Of a DNA stretch of 24,135 nt, positions 1 through 7,971 are shown one piece after another; the first letter of the stretch is position 1, and every line of letters starts with the position of its first letter. The position numbers were made by a program, and so were the translations under genes. The notes below the pieces were generated by a model, which saw only the letters and a list, made by a program, of their open reading frames with translations, had not been told where the DNA came from and ran no database searches. Source of the stretch: Nemertoderma westbladi (Eukaryota > Xenacoelomorpha > Nemertodermatida > Nemertodermatidae); the NCBI GenBank assembly GCA_032718475.1, contig JAUCBJ010006167.1, forward strand, positions 1-24,135. Reading direction: 5' to 3'.

Positions 1-307
1 CAGTGAACAATAATTCTTGCAATCTTTGAATGCCTATTTCTCAGCTGTTTCTCAACGAAATTCAGACATTGTTACATATTTGGAATCTTGCAACGCAAGC
101 TTTCTATTGATGTGAAAAAATTACGACTAAAGTGAAGAATGGCAATGATACTTAGGGTGCGATTTCGCAAAAGACACTTTTTTAAACGCTTATAAATAAA
201 AATTAAAGGCGAAATCGAAAATTCCGGCTTCATGGTAACAACCACGGTGAGTTGAACTAGTTGTGTTTCAAATTTCAAGCAATATGATAAAGATTTGTAG
301 AAAAATT
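1..307. other. Unassigned sequence left of zinc-finger exon A
   Basis: AT-rich, with no convincing exon, repeat or RNA gene. It is probably intron or intergenic sequence of the zinc-finger locus. It ends at a run of 13 G (309-321). Confidence 0.4.
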
Positions 308-746
308 TGGGGGGGGGGGGGTCCGTGCGAAACATGTGGGGCTAAGTTTCTGTTATTTTCTGAGAAAAAACGACATATGATACTGGGCACATATCCGGTA
401 TCCGTGCCAACAGCTGAACCACCCCTATCCCTGCCAACAGCTTTCACATTGAGTAGTGGCAGTTTACAAAGTAGTTCCGGTACAAATATTGGATTAGGAG
501 TGGGTGCTGGCTGTTTACAAAGTACCTCACGAATGGATACAGGAGAGCAGCCATTATACAAATGTGAGACTTGTGGGAGGGCACTTTCAAGCCAAGGCCA
601 CCTAACGAGACACAAACAGAAGATACATACGGGAAAGCAGTCATCATACAATTGTGATACTTGTGAGTTATCGTTTACAGCCAAATGCAAGCTAAAGAAG
701 CACAAACTGATACATAGGCCTAAAGGAGAACAGCCATCATACAAAT
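308..746 (+). pseudogene. C2H2 zinc-finger gene, copy A, finger exon (probably decayed)
   Basis: The open + frame encodes three finger-like units. The first (from 326) has CxxC and 12 spacer residues, but only one of the two histidines survives (H-M-I-L-G). A Ser/Pro/Thr-rich linker follows. Then come two intact fingers: CETCG...HKQKIH (C-x2-C-x12-H-x4-H) and CDTCE...HKLIH (C-x2-C-x12-H-x3-H), with a TGEQP-type linker before the first. Such fingers normally bind DNA in the nucleus. No ATG was chosen because the start is probably in an upstream exon. Copy B at 15551 has a clean acceptor (ttttag) directly before the first Cys; here the same place reads gtccg, so that acceptor is gone. A tentative donor lies at 746/747, phase 1, matching the next exon. 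The lost acceptor, lost His and nearby LINE insertion suggest a decayed gene. Confidence 0.6.
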
Positions 747-860
747 GTGAAATCTAATTTAATGAAATGTAATTTAGTGTCTCTTATTTTAGCTACGATT
801 TGTCTGTATAATTTTATTAGCTAATTAAATCCAATGCAAAATATAACTATTATTTTTTAG
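747..860 (+). other. Probable 114-bp intron
   Basis: It runs from a weak GT donor at 747 to a good acceptor (tattttttag) ending at 860. The phase-1 exon end and the two-base start of the next exon give a continuous frame. The donor is the uncertain part. Confidence 0.45.
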
Positions 861-1049
861 CGCCTTCTAAGCTGCCAAATTATCCCTCAAGTCATATTAA
901 GATTCCTGGGGAAGATCAACGTTACAAGTACAAGTGTCCGGTTCAGTGGTGTGATCGTCGATACTCACAATCCGGTGGACTCACCCGACATTATATGAAA
1001 CATTCAGGATATAAACAATTTCATTGTCTTATCTGCAAAAAGTCTTTCA
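861..1049 (+). pseudogene. C2H2 zinc-finger exon 2, left part, cut by a LINE
   Basis: After the acceptor at 859-860 the frame (codons from 863) opens without stops. It encodes a basic linker, then a finger of the C-x4-C-x12-H-x3-H type (CPVQWC...HYMKH), then the start of a second finger (CLICKKSF). At 1049 the exon runs into LINE-A, where the frame meets a stop (TAA) within about 25 codons. The rest of the finger resumes at 4861, after the second copy of the 58-bp target duplication. Unless the LINE is spliced out, the product is truncated inside a finger. The family normally binds DNA; the target is not knowable from this sequence. Confidence 0.7.
992..1049 (+). repeat. Target-site duplication of LINE-A, left copy (58 bp)
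   Basis: Identical over 58 bases to 4803-4860. The match stops at both ends (t/g at 991/4802; a/g at 1050/4861). It is exon sequence, which proves a retrotransposon insertion between the copies. Confidence 0.95.
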
Positions 1050-1230
1050 AAGGTCAGGTCAGGTATTCTAGGTCATTGATCAAGAAAACTTGCCACCTCC
1101 ATGCAGCATAAAGGAGGTGCCACCTGTAGCTGCATAGACCCTCTTACTAGGGCAAATCTGGTCCTGTAACTAGGACCCCCTTCGTTCTGGGATAAGGACG
1201 CCCTTGGTCCTGGATTAAGGACCCATATAC

Positions 1231-1455
1231 TTGGCTGCAGGGGTATATGGCCTGACCAGGCAGATGGTGATCTACCAATGGCTGGTCAGGAGTAGAGTGT
1301 TCTCATGTCCACTCTGAGAGCACTTCACTGCGACCTGCACCTGGCAGCAAGGGTACAGGGCATGACCCAGCAGATGAGCTGCAACAGCCAATGGTGGGTC
1401 ATGTGCGCCAGAGTAGATATGGGTGATGGGCCTCATATCTGACTCCATTGCGACA
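1231..1455 (+). repeat. Two diverged tandem monomers in the LINE-A leader
   Basis: About 1231-1335 and 1339-1455 align loosely. Each starts ctTGGCTGCA- or ccTGGCAGCA-like, has a tgaccaggcagat/tgacccagcagat block and a CCAATGG core, and ends in ttgcgac or ctgcgac. Repeated leader monomers often carry internal promoters in LINEs; that role is inferred here. Confidence 0.5.
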
Positions 1456-1468
1456 CCCACCCTGTGGA

Positions 1469-2392
1469 ATGGCAAACCAGGGTGCGGTATTTGCCCCGAG
1501 AGCTGACTCGGCAAAAAAGCACCCCCCAACCCCCACTATGGATTACATTAGCAATGCGGAGGTCCGGCCACTAGAGGCCAGTGGAATTACCGGACACAAT
1601 CGGCCTCACAGGCGTCAGTTAACTCCTGACCGGCTGCCTGTCTCACCCCCTACTGGAGAGAGAGCAGCCAACAATTCTTTGAGTCCCTTTCCTGATGACC
1701 CTTCTGGCCCAAACCCTGGGTCACCAGGAAGGCCAGATTGTGATGGGGAGAGGGATTCTGGAGTTGGAGGCTACTCTCATGTTCCACCCCGACCAACAAA
1801 GCCATTGGTGAATCTGAGGCAAGTCACAAGACTAGCCTCAGTAAACACCCTAACACTCGGGTCCCCAATGCGACAAGGTGAGCTGACTGCCTTGGCAGAT
1901 AAGCTTTCTCTTAGCGCAGTGGGTGTTCAAGAGCACCGAATGCAGACTGGACAGACTGATGAGGTTCTGATTAAGGACATGGGGGGCGGTTGGCGACTCG
2001 CCCTCGCGTCAGCAGATGATAGTGGCAATGGTGGAATTGGTCTATTGATGAATCCAACTGCACATGCAGCATTGGATAACATAGACCAAATCTCTAACTG
2101 CATGATCCGTTGCCACTTCTCATGTTCTGGAAGACTGGCTAAGAAGTTTCCTAAGGTGGTTCTGATTGTGTGCTACTCTCCAACTAGTGTTGCCCTTATA
2201 GAGGAGGTGGAAAATTTCTACCACAATCTACAAGCAGCTAAAGATGGAGTGGATCAGCATGCATTCTTAACATTCCTGGGAGACTTTAATGCAAGTCTGC
2301 ATCAATCACCTACATCGCCCTGGGTCTATAGCAATAGTGTTAACCGAAATTCTGTCCATCTTCAGGATTTTATCTCTGGAAAGGATTGTTTT
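1469..2392 (+). pseudogene. LINE-A ORF segment 1: N-terminus and most of the AP-like endonuclease
   Basis: I chose the ATG at 1469; the frame is open a few codons further upstream but only from a TTG. About 120 residues rich in Pro, Ser and Gly come first. The endonuclease/exonuclease/phosphatase fold follows: a SVNTLTLGS strand, then GVQEHRM with the expected catalytic Glu, a VLIVCYSPTS strand, and FLGDFNASL with the Asp/Asn pair. In this family the enzyme nicks the target strand that primes reverse transcription. The frame loses similarity to LINE-B near 2390, at a run of four T, and continues as shadow to a stop at 2470. The catalytic His lies in the next segment, in another frame. Confidence 0.85.
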
Positions 2393-2811
2393 CGGCTGGA
2401 ACCCAGTTCAAGAAGCGAACTGGAAAGCTATGGACTCATAGTGGACCCAGTGGTCACAAGTCCCAGATAGACCATATTCTGTTTCTTGGGAAATACATGA
2501 GCTCTATACAGTACTGTAATGCATTTACACTTCGACCCTTCTCCAGTGATCACCACCTTATTGTGGCCAAGGTAAGACTTAGTCTGCGTGCTAGCAGAAC
2601 AACGAAATCTGCCTTGCCGCGGCATGACTGGTCCTCTCTGTTGCAACAGCCAAGTGTGAGATCCAGCTTCACACTACAGCTGAGCAACAGGTATGAGGCT
2701 CTTGCCTCTGAGGCGGCAGATCACTGTGAGGGCTATACTGCCTTTACAGAAGCAGTTAAGTTAGCAGCTGCAGAAACAGTTCCTGTATACCCTCGAACAG
2801 GAAAAGGGCCC
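2386..2811 (+). pseudogene. LINE-A ORF segment 2: endonuclease C-terminus and linker
   Basis: This frame picks up at the T-run near 2390. It encodes GKLWTHSGPSGHKSQIDHIL, then SSDHHLIVAKVRLSLRAS, where SDH supplies the catalytic histidine of the endonuclease fold. The same order (GKLWTF..., GSDHRIV...RLSLRAS) is seen in LINE-B, which confirms the frame. A helical linker follows. Near 2795-2811, at runs of A, G and C, the coding sense moves to a third frame; the rest of this frame to 2931 is shadow. It has no ATG of its own: it is the middle of one broken ORF. Confidence 0.85.
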
Positions 2812-4763
2812 CCTGGACTGACAACAAAATTCAGAAGTGCCGAAATGACCTTCATAAAGCGCAGAAAGAGTCCCGACTCAAACAGACTACAGCGGCCAAG
2901 AATGCAGTTAAGGCTGCATCTAGGTCCCTGAACAGGCAGTACTCTGTTAATCTACAGGAGCTAATAAACCAACAGGTTGATGCCATCAATGATGCTGACA
3001 ACAGCAGGCATTCATCCCAGGCATGGAAATCGATCAATCTGCTTACTGGGCGGAAAAGCCAACCAACCACCAAGGTTAAGGCTGAATCACCAGCCGATCG
3101 CCTCAATGGTTGGAAAGCCCACTTTGAAAAGCTCCTCAATAATGACAGGGTATTGCCTGATAACTTTATAGAAGTAAAAGTGCCTGAGTCTGTACTCCCA
3201 GATATTCCCATTGGCGATATCTCCTTTGCAGAAGTGAAGGCTGCTGCAAAGAGCATTAAGACCAATCGTGCCAGTGGAGTAGATGGTGTTCCCCCTGAGG
3301 TCTTTAAAATACCTGAGTGTTTAAAGCTCATCTATCCCATCATAGTAGACATGTACCGAACAACAAGAGTCCCACAAGAAATGAAAACAAATAAGTTGGT
3401 GCCAGTTCCCAAGAAGGGCAACCTAACACTCTATGGTTCTTTTCGGGGAATCTCATTGATCTCGATTGCTGCAAAGCTATACAATAGGATTCTATTAAAT
3501 CGCATCAGGGATCCCATTGAGAGACTGCTCCGTGGAAATCAGAATGGGTTCCATAAAGGTCGTGGGACCATGGAGCCCATTTTGGCACTTAGAAGGATAA
3601 TTGAAAAGTTATCAAAAAAGAAAGACAGGCATCTGGCTGTTATCTTTGTTGACTTCTTCAAGGCCTTTGATTCAGTCTCTCGCTCACGTATGTTCAGCAT
3701 ACTTTCATTATATGGGATTCCTGATGAAATTATTGCAGCAATCAGATCAGTATACGATGGTTCGACAACATTTGTGTCTACTGTTGACGGTGACACAGAA
3801 CCATTTGAAGTGTTATGGGGCGTCCTCCAAGGAGACACACTTGCACCATTCTTGTTCATTATTGTGGTTGACTATGTTCTACGCATGTCTTTAGATCATT
3901 ATAATGATGATGGGGTGATGATAATTCCACCTACTGGCTCCAGAAGTCGAGGAAATCCTGCCAAGTACCTAACTGATCTAGACTTTGCTGATGACTTAGG
4001 AGTACTCTCAGAATCATTAGAGGGAGCCCAACGGCTCCTCAGCTCATTAGAACATGCTGCTTCTAGTGTTGGTCTTTTTATTAACTCTAGAAAGACCAAA
4101 GTTCTGACAGTTAACTTTGAAAGTCCTCAGCAAGTCTCTGATCGGATGAGCATAAGCTCAAAGGATGGTATGCTTGAGCATTTGGACGACTTCTGTTACC
4201 TGGGATCATGGATCCGGAAGTCAGGTGAGGACCTTCGAATACGTAAGGGAAAGGCATGGGCAGCCTTGAATAGGCTTTCCAGGATTTGGAAGTCACCGAG
4301 AATTAATCGGAAACTTAAGGTCCGATTATTTAGAGCAGCAGTAGTTCCAGTACTCCTCTACGGGAGTCCATGCTGGGCTCTAACTGCTGAGGACACCAAA
4401 TCTCTGGATGGCACATTCACAAGAATGCTACGCCGGGTTCATTGTGTCAAGTACAATGCACACATCTCCAACCAGACACTATATAACATTGGAGGTGTCT
4501 CATTGGTTCCCCCAAGCTTGACACTAGAACAAAATCGCCTCCGCTTTGCAGGACATTGCTTTCGCCGTGAGGACCAGCCAGTGCATAATCTTGTACTTTG
4601 GCAGCCTCATGGAGTGAATAAGCATGGTGGACAGCCCATGACTTTCTTGAGACGCATCTTAAAGGACACTGGCCTTAAAGACGCGGATGATCTAGCAAAT
4701 GTCATGGGTGATAGGGAGTTGTGGCGGTGCAATTTTGTTGACAAGCCGGCACAGCATTCTTAA
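2800..4763 (+). pseudogene. LINE-A ORF segment 3: reverse transcriptase
   Basis: Open from about 2800 to a TAA at 4761-4763; the first ATG (3153) is internal. Reverse-transcriptase blocks appear in order: SGVDGVPPEVFK, LVPVPKKGN, FRGISLISIAAKLYNRIL, GNQNGFHKGRGTMEPI, VDFFKAFDS with the first catalytic Asp (about 3649-3675), GVLQGDTLAP, and DFADDL with the catalytic Asp pair (about 3981-3995). The thumb side has FCYLGSWIR, VLLYGSPCWAL and RLRFAGHCFRRED. No RNase H domain is visible. All palm residues are present, so only the two upstream frameshifts break this copy. It ends about 40 bp before the (TAG)n tail. Compared with LINE-B and LINE-C its last codons differ and its stop is its own. Confidence 0.92.
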
Positions 4764-4802
4764 AAATGCAGCTGCAATGCAGCATGCCGATCCTAGTAGT
4801 AG
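4764..4802 (+). other. LINE-A 3' end with (TAG)3 tail
   Basis: Only 39 bp separate the stop from the target duplication. The end reads cctagtagtag, a short TAG repeat in place of poly(A). LINE-B and LINE-C end in the same motif. Confidence 0.8.
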
Positions 4803-4860
4803 TATATGAAACATTCAGGATATAAACAATTTCATTGTCTTATCTGCAAAAAGTCTTTCA
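4803..4860 (+). repeat. Target-site duplication of LINE-A, right copy (58 bp)
   Basis: Identical to 992-1049. It restores the exon sequence from the HYMKH end of one finger through CLICKKSF of the next. Confidence 0.95.
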
Positions 4861-4922
4861 GTCAATCGGACAATATGGTGACTCACGTACGCAGTCACCA
4901 CCCAGGCGAAAAACAATTCCAG
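4861..4922 (+). pseudogene. C2H2 zinc-finger exon 2, right part
   Basis: Together with the right target duplication this completes the finger begun before LINE-A: C-x2-C-x12-H-x3-H with SQSDNMVTH...H, followed by the linker HPGEKQFQ. The CAG/GTTAGA at 4922/4923 is a good donor, placed just where a next finger would begin (GEKxFxC). The exon is therefore 861-1049 plus 4861-4922, interrupted by the LINE. Downstream frame sequence to 4988 is intron read-through. Confidence 0.7.
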
Positions 4923-5110
4923 GTTAGAAATATAAACATTTATATCTTTCTGACAGTATGTTGCTGTAAGTCTACTGTCGGTACATAATTTATAAATTAC
5001 ATCTTTCCTTCATTTTGTTTTATAATGTTCATTATTTTAATAGTTTATTAGATTTTATAATTTTTATCATTTTTCTATGTTTAAATATTTATTTGTTGAT
5101 CAAACACATG
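4923..5110. other. Intron-like AT-rich sequence
   Basis: It follows the donor at 4922. It is T-rich with no coding signal and leads into LINE-C. Confidence 0.5.
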
Positions 5111-5260
5111 CAGCGTGTATCATGGACGACCGGCTATGAGATATATAGAACAACTTTAAATGGATAATGGACAAGGGAAAAAAACAACTATGGAGAATCG
5201 ACAAGACTGGAAGGATCTCACTTCCAATGTCTGAGCTCGCTCGACCTAGTTGTAGTAATA
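5111..5260 (+). mobile_element. LINE-C: 5'-truncated LINE tail fragment (about 150 bp)
   Basis: It aligns with the 3' end of LINE-B read on the other strand: GGACGACCGG, then ATATATAGA, then ACTATGGAGAATCG, then TGGAAGGATCTCA, ending CTCGACCTAG and a TAG-like tail. It encodes only the last 40-50 residues of the LINE ORF and contains stops. It is a typical 5'-truncated insertion, older than LINE-B because the LINE-B target duplication copied its last bases. Confidence 0.85.
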
Positions 5261-5400
5261 AATATATAACTTCTTATAACTATTAATTCTATAACTATAA
5301 TATTCTTTATGTTAAAATGTATTCTGAATCCGATTAACATACTCAGAAGGCCATTCTCCCACGTATAACTGAGATATTTAACGTTTCAAAACCACATATA
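5232..5400 (+). repeat. Direct repeat flanking LINE-B, left copy (169 bp)
   Basis: It matches 15159-15323 with about ten substitutions and a 4-bp indel (aataaatatata against aatatata). It starts with the last bases of LINE-C and ends exactly where the LINE-B (TAG)n tail begins. It is best read as an unusually long target-site duplication. Confidence 0.85.
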
Positions 5401-5420
5401 TACTACTACTACTACTACTA
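5401..5420 (-). repeat. (TAG)n tail of LINE-B
   Basis: Twenty bases of perfect TAG repeat on the - strand. The first TAG (5420-5418) is also the stop codon of the ORF. Confidence 0.9.
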
Positions 5421-5530
5421 GGTCGAGTGAACTCGGACAGTGGAAATGAGATCCTTCCAGGCTTCCCGATTCTCCATAGTTGTCGCAATTTCGTTTCTCC
5501 TAAGTTCAGTATCCCTTTCAAGTTGATCTA
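5418..5530 (-). pseudogene. LINE-B ORF, last 36 codons beyond the LTR insertion
   Basis: When the LTR element and one copy of its 5-bp duplication are discounted, the frame ending at 12372 continues at 5525 without a stop to TAG at 5420-5418. The peptide includes QLERDTELRR and ATTMENREAWKDLIS and ends in VHST. LINE-C carries a similar ending, which supports the reading. The stop lies inside the tail repeat, so there is no 3' UTR. Confidence 0.85.
5526..5530 (+). repeat. 5-bp target duplication of the LTR element, left
   Basis: ATCTA, repeated at 12372-12376. Confidence 0.9.
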
Positions 5531-6058
5531 TGTGACGGGATCTACGGATCCCGGTTTATCCGTTTGGGTTTTCTGCCCACGCGTCCCCGCCGTGTGTGAA
5601 AGGTAAAAGAGTTCTGATGTTGGGTAATATGTATAAAGGTATAATAGTCTGGCAGTTGATATAATATAGTATGACACAATAGGTAATATATAATGGCGGT
5701 AGCGGACGGTGACAGAAGTCCCCGTTCCACCCTACTGATCTGACTGAGTAAACTGAATAACTGACCGGTATGATTACTGGTAACTGGTTATATTGCACGG
5801 TGGCCTTATTGCTACTCAATCGATGCCTTTCCCCCCTCTGATTGGTTGATACCCTTGTTGGCACCCTTTGCCCCCCTCTGAAGTGCTTCCCTTCGCCCTT
5901 GCTGTTCTCTCTCTTGTCAGGGGAGTAACCCCTGACCCTTATTGTGTGTGTCTCCTTTGGGGCCTATTGTCCCCGTTTACTGGGCTGACAATAGGCTCCC
6001 AATATTGCTTTATGGCTCACTCTATGGGTTCATGTTAGCGGAATTGGATAAGCTAACA
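5531..6058 (-). repeat. Left LTR (3' LTR in element sense)
   Basis: 528 bp, TGTGACGG...GCTAACA on the + strand. It differs from the right LTR at 5592, 5747 and 5975 only. It contains two perfect hairpins: GTCAGGGG/CCCCTGAC (5916-5936) and GCCTATTGTC/GACAATAGGC (5962-5996). A near-palindrome (CGGGATC-tac-GGATCCCG) sits at its left edge. Confidence 0.96.
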
Positions 6059-6067
6059 CTCCCCCCC
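6059..6067 (-). other. Polypurine tract
   Basis: GGGGGGGAG on the - strand, directly before the 3' LTR. In LTR elements this primes plus-strand DNA synthesis. Its position fixes the orientation. Confidence 0.85.
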
Positions 6068-6096
6068 ATGCTATCTTCCCGGTGAGAAGATAGCAT
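6068..6096 (-). other. Perfect 11-bp hairpin abutting the polypurine tract
   Basis: ATGCTATCTTC and GAAGATAGCAT enclose a 7-base loop. It touches the polypurine tract with no gap. Role unknown. Confidence 0.8.
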
Positions 6097-6440
6097 CCAA
6101 CTCAAGTGCGCTACAATTCCGCTGGATCCCGATCTATTATCGGGTGTGGGGTGGGTCTATTTTTTCGGAGTCGGCTTTCCAGGCCGCTCCCTATGGGTAT
6201 GATGTCACTACCCTCTGGCGTCTCGTGTCGGGCCGATCGTGCGCTTCTCTCACACAATTTTTGTTTCCCCAACACTCTCACCACTCTAACTCCGTTCTCT
6301 GACTCAACTCGCTCTCTCCCCACTCTTATACTCTCCCCACACCTGAATCGCACTCTAACTTCTCGCCAACAGCTCTTCTCACTATCTCCTCTCTACTCTC
6401 TGCCACTCTCTAAGGCCCTGACCTCTAATGTTACCCCTGT
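6097..6440 (-). other. Element interior between hairpin and arrays; no coding signal
   Basis: Mixed composition, becoming CT-rich. It has a small hairpin, CCCGAT-ctatt-ATCGGG (about 6126-6142). The + frame open across it is a shadow of pyrimidine bias. No pol motif was seen in any frame. Confidence 0.5.
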
Positions 6441-7030
6441 GCTATCATACTATCTACCTTATCTAACTTACTAACTCTAACTATCTAACTAACTCTGCTA
6501 ACTACTAACTCTTACTACTTCTAGCTCTAACTGAGAGCCTCTAACTTTCTACTGACTCTAACTCTCTACTAAGTCTAACTAACTCCTACTAACTTTCTAC
6601 TTCTACTAACTCTACTTGACTCCTCTGAGTCTACCAACTCTGCTAACTAGCTCTACTAACTCTACTCCGCTAGCTCTGCTAACTCTACTCCACTCTTCTA
6701 ACTCTACTAACTAGCTCTACTACCTGGCACCCTATGTGCCCTCTCTGCTCTACTCTACTACCTGGCACCCTATGTGCCCTCTCTACTACACTACTACCTC
6801 TCCAACTCTACTACCTGGCACCCTATGTGCCCGTCTCTACCACTCTACTCTATCTCTAACTCTCTAACTCTACTACCTGGCACCCTATGTGCCCGTCTCT
6901 ACTATTCTACTCTATCTCTAACTCTACTCCCTTTACATCCACTCGCCTGCACGTGACGCTCTGAATGCCGGCAGAGTGGGTACGTTAATTATGTGAACTA
7001 CTACTAACTCTAACTAACTCTACTAACTCT
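6440..7030 (-). repeat. (CTAACT)-type simple repeat with four GGCAC-hairpin units
   Basis: Degenerate ctaactctactaac repeats. From 6720 to 6905 the block CTACCTGGCACCCTATGTGCC occurs four times (near 6721, 6760, 6809 and 6874), each able to pair GGCAC with GTGCC over a 5-base loop. Irregular spacing suggests slippage and local duplication. Confidence 0.8.
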
Positions 7031-7237
7031 CTACGTGGCGCTAACGGTGCCCACAACCACAACCGGTACTACGTACCCTCTTACTAACTCTACCTCTATC
7101 TACGTGGCGCTAACGGTGCCCACAACCACAACCGGTACTACGTACCCTCTTACTAACTCTACCTCTATCTACGTGGCGCTAACGGTGCCCACAACCACAA
7201 CCGGTACTACGTACCCTCTTACTAACCTCTAACTCTA
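7031..7237 (-). repeat. Three 69-bp tandem units
   Basis: Units begin CTACGTGGCGCTAACGG at 7031, 7100 and 7169 and are nearly identical. Each holds GGTAC-tac-GTACC. Because 69 is a multiple of 3 a + frame stays open across them; I take that frame to be incidental. Confidence 0.9.
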
Positions 7238-7369
7238 ATTAACATACCCTGCTCTTACATCAAACACATCATCACGCCCGTACCCCACTAAGTTCAGCGC
7301 ATTCCCTACTAACTCTAACTACGTGGCGCTTACGGTGCCCACAACCCTCTACTGCTACTACTAACACCC

Positions 7370-7670
7370 CTAACTAGCGGTACAACGTACCCTCTTACTA
7401 CTCTAGCTCTCTCTACTAGCTAGCGGTACAACGTACCCTCTTACTACTCCTACTCTCTAGCCGGTACTTACGTACCCTCTAACTCTAACTAACTAGCGGT
7501 ACTTACGTACCCTCTAACTCTAACTAACTAGCGGTACTTACGTACCCTCCAACTCTCTAACTAACTAGCGGTACTTACGTACCCTCCAACTCTCTAACTA
7601 ACTAGCGGTACTTACATACCCTCTAACTCTAACTAACTAGCGGTACTTACGTACCCTCTAACTCTCTTCT
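7370..7670 (-). repeat. Tandem units of about 35 bp with GGTAC/GTACC hairpins
   Basis: About eight units. The first two have GGTAC-aac-GTACC, the rest GGTAC-ttac-GTACC, separated by ctaactctaactaactagc spacers. One unit near 7605 has a stem mismatch (ATACC). Confidence 0.85.
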
Positions 7671-7910
7671 ACTAACGGTACTACACGTACCCTCCTACTA
7701 ACTCTTCTACTAACGGTACTACACGTACCCTCCTACTAACTCTTCTACTAACGGTACTACACGTACCCTCCTACTAGCTCTTCTACTAACGGTACTACAC
7801 GTACCCTCCTACTAACTCTTCTACTAACGGTACTACACGTACCCTCCTACTAACTCTTCTACTAACGGTACTACACGTACCCTCCTACTAACTCTTCTAC
7901 TAATTAACTC
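7665..7910 (-). repeat. 38-bp tandem units with GGTAC-tacac-GTACC hairpins
   Basis: CTACACGTACCC recurs at 7681, 7719, 7757 and onward at 38 bp, six to seven units, nearly identical. The spacer is ctcctactaactcttctact. Confidence 0.9.
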
Positions 7911-7935
7911 TTACTACCTAACTTCTACCTACTCT

Positions 7936-7971
7936 ATTATTTAATTATTTTCTTATTTTTAATTAAATAAT
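7936..7971 (-). other. AT-rich 11-bp inverted repeat at the gag end
   Basis: ATTATTTAATT (7936-7946) and AATTAAATAAT (7961-7971) are perfect inverted repeats. They overlap the TAA at 7965-7963 that ends the gag-side frame, and mark the border between coding-like sequence and arrays. Confidence 0.7.

Larger units (their letters stand above)
1050..4802 (+). mobile_element. LINE-A: near full-length non-LTR retrotransposon (3753 bp)
   Basis: It is a non-LTR element with a 5' leader of about 420 bp, one long coding region (AP-like endonuclease, then reverse transcriptase) and a very short 3' end closing in (TAG)n. Such elements copy their RNA into a nicked target. The single ORF, small size, tiny 3' UTR and simple-repeat tail resemble the RTE group, but I cannot fix the clade by eye. 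The perfect 58-bp target duplication shows a recent arrival, yet the coding region now lies in three frames, with breaks near 2390 and near 2800. It sits in a zinc-finger exon in the same orientation as the gene. It shares domain order, tail and the GVLQGDTLAP reverse-transcriptase motif with LINE-B, so the two are related families. Confidence 0.93.

Noticed and set aside
1-335. - strand frame at 72-335
   Set aside because: It crosses the G13 run and the zinc-finger coding strand. Composition is AT-driven and no motif is seen.
6440-7030. Telomere-like CTAACT repeats
   Set aside because: Units are irregular and internal to an LTR element, and do not match the TTAGGG family.
7035-7232. Open + frame with a 23-residue Thr-rich repeat
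   Set aside because: It exists only because the 69-bp tandem unit is a multiple of three. The element is transcribed on the other strand and the neighbouring arrays do not keep a frame.
7665-7910. 38-bp regular repeats that could pass for a CRISPR array
   Set aside because: The repeats abut without unique spacers, lie inside an LTR retrotransposon of a eukaryote, and no cas gene is near.
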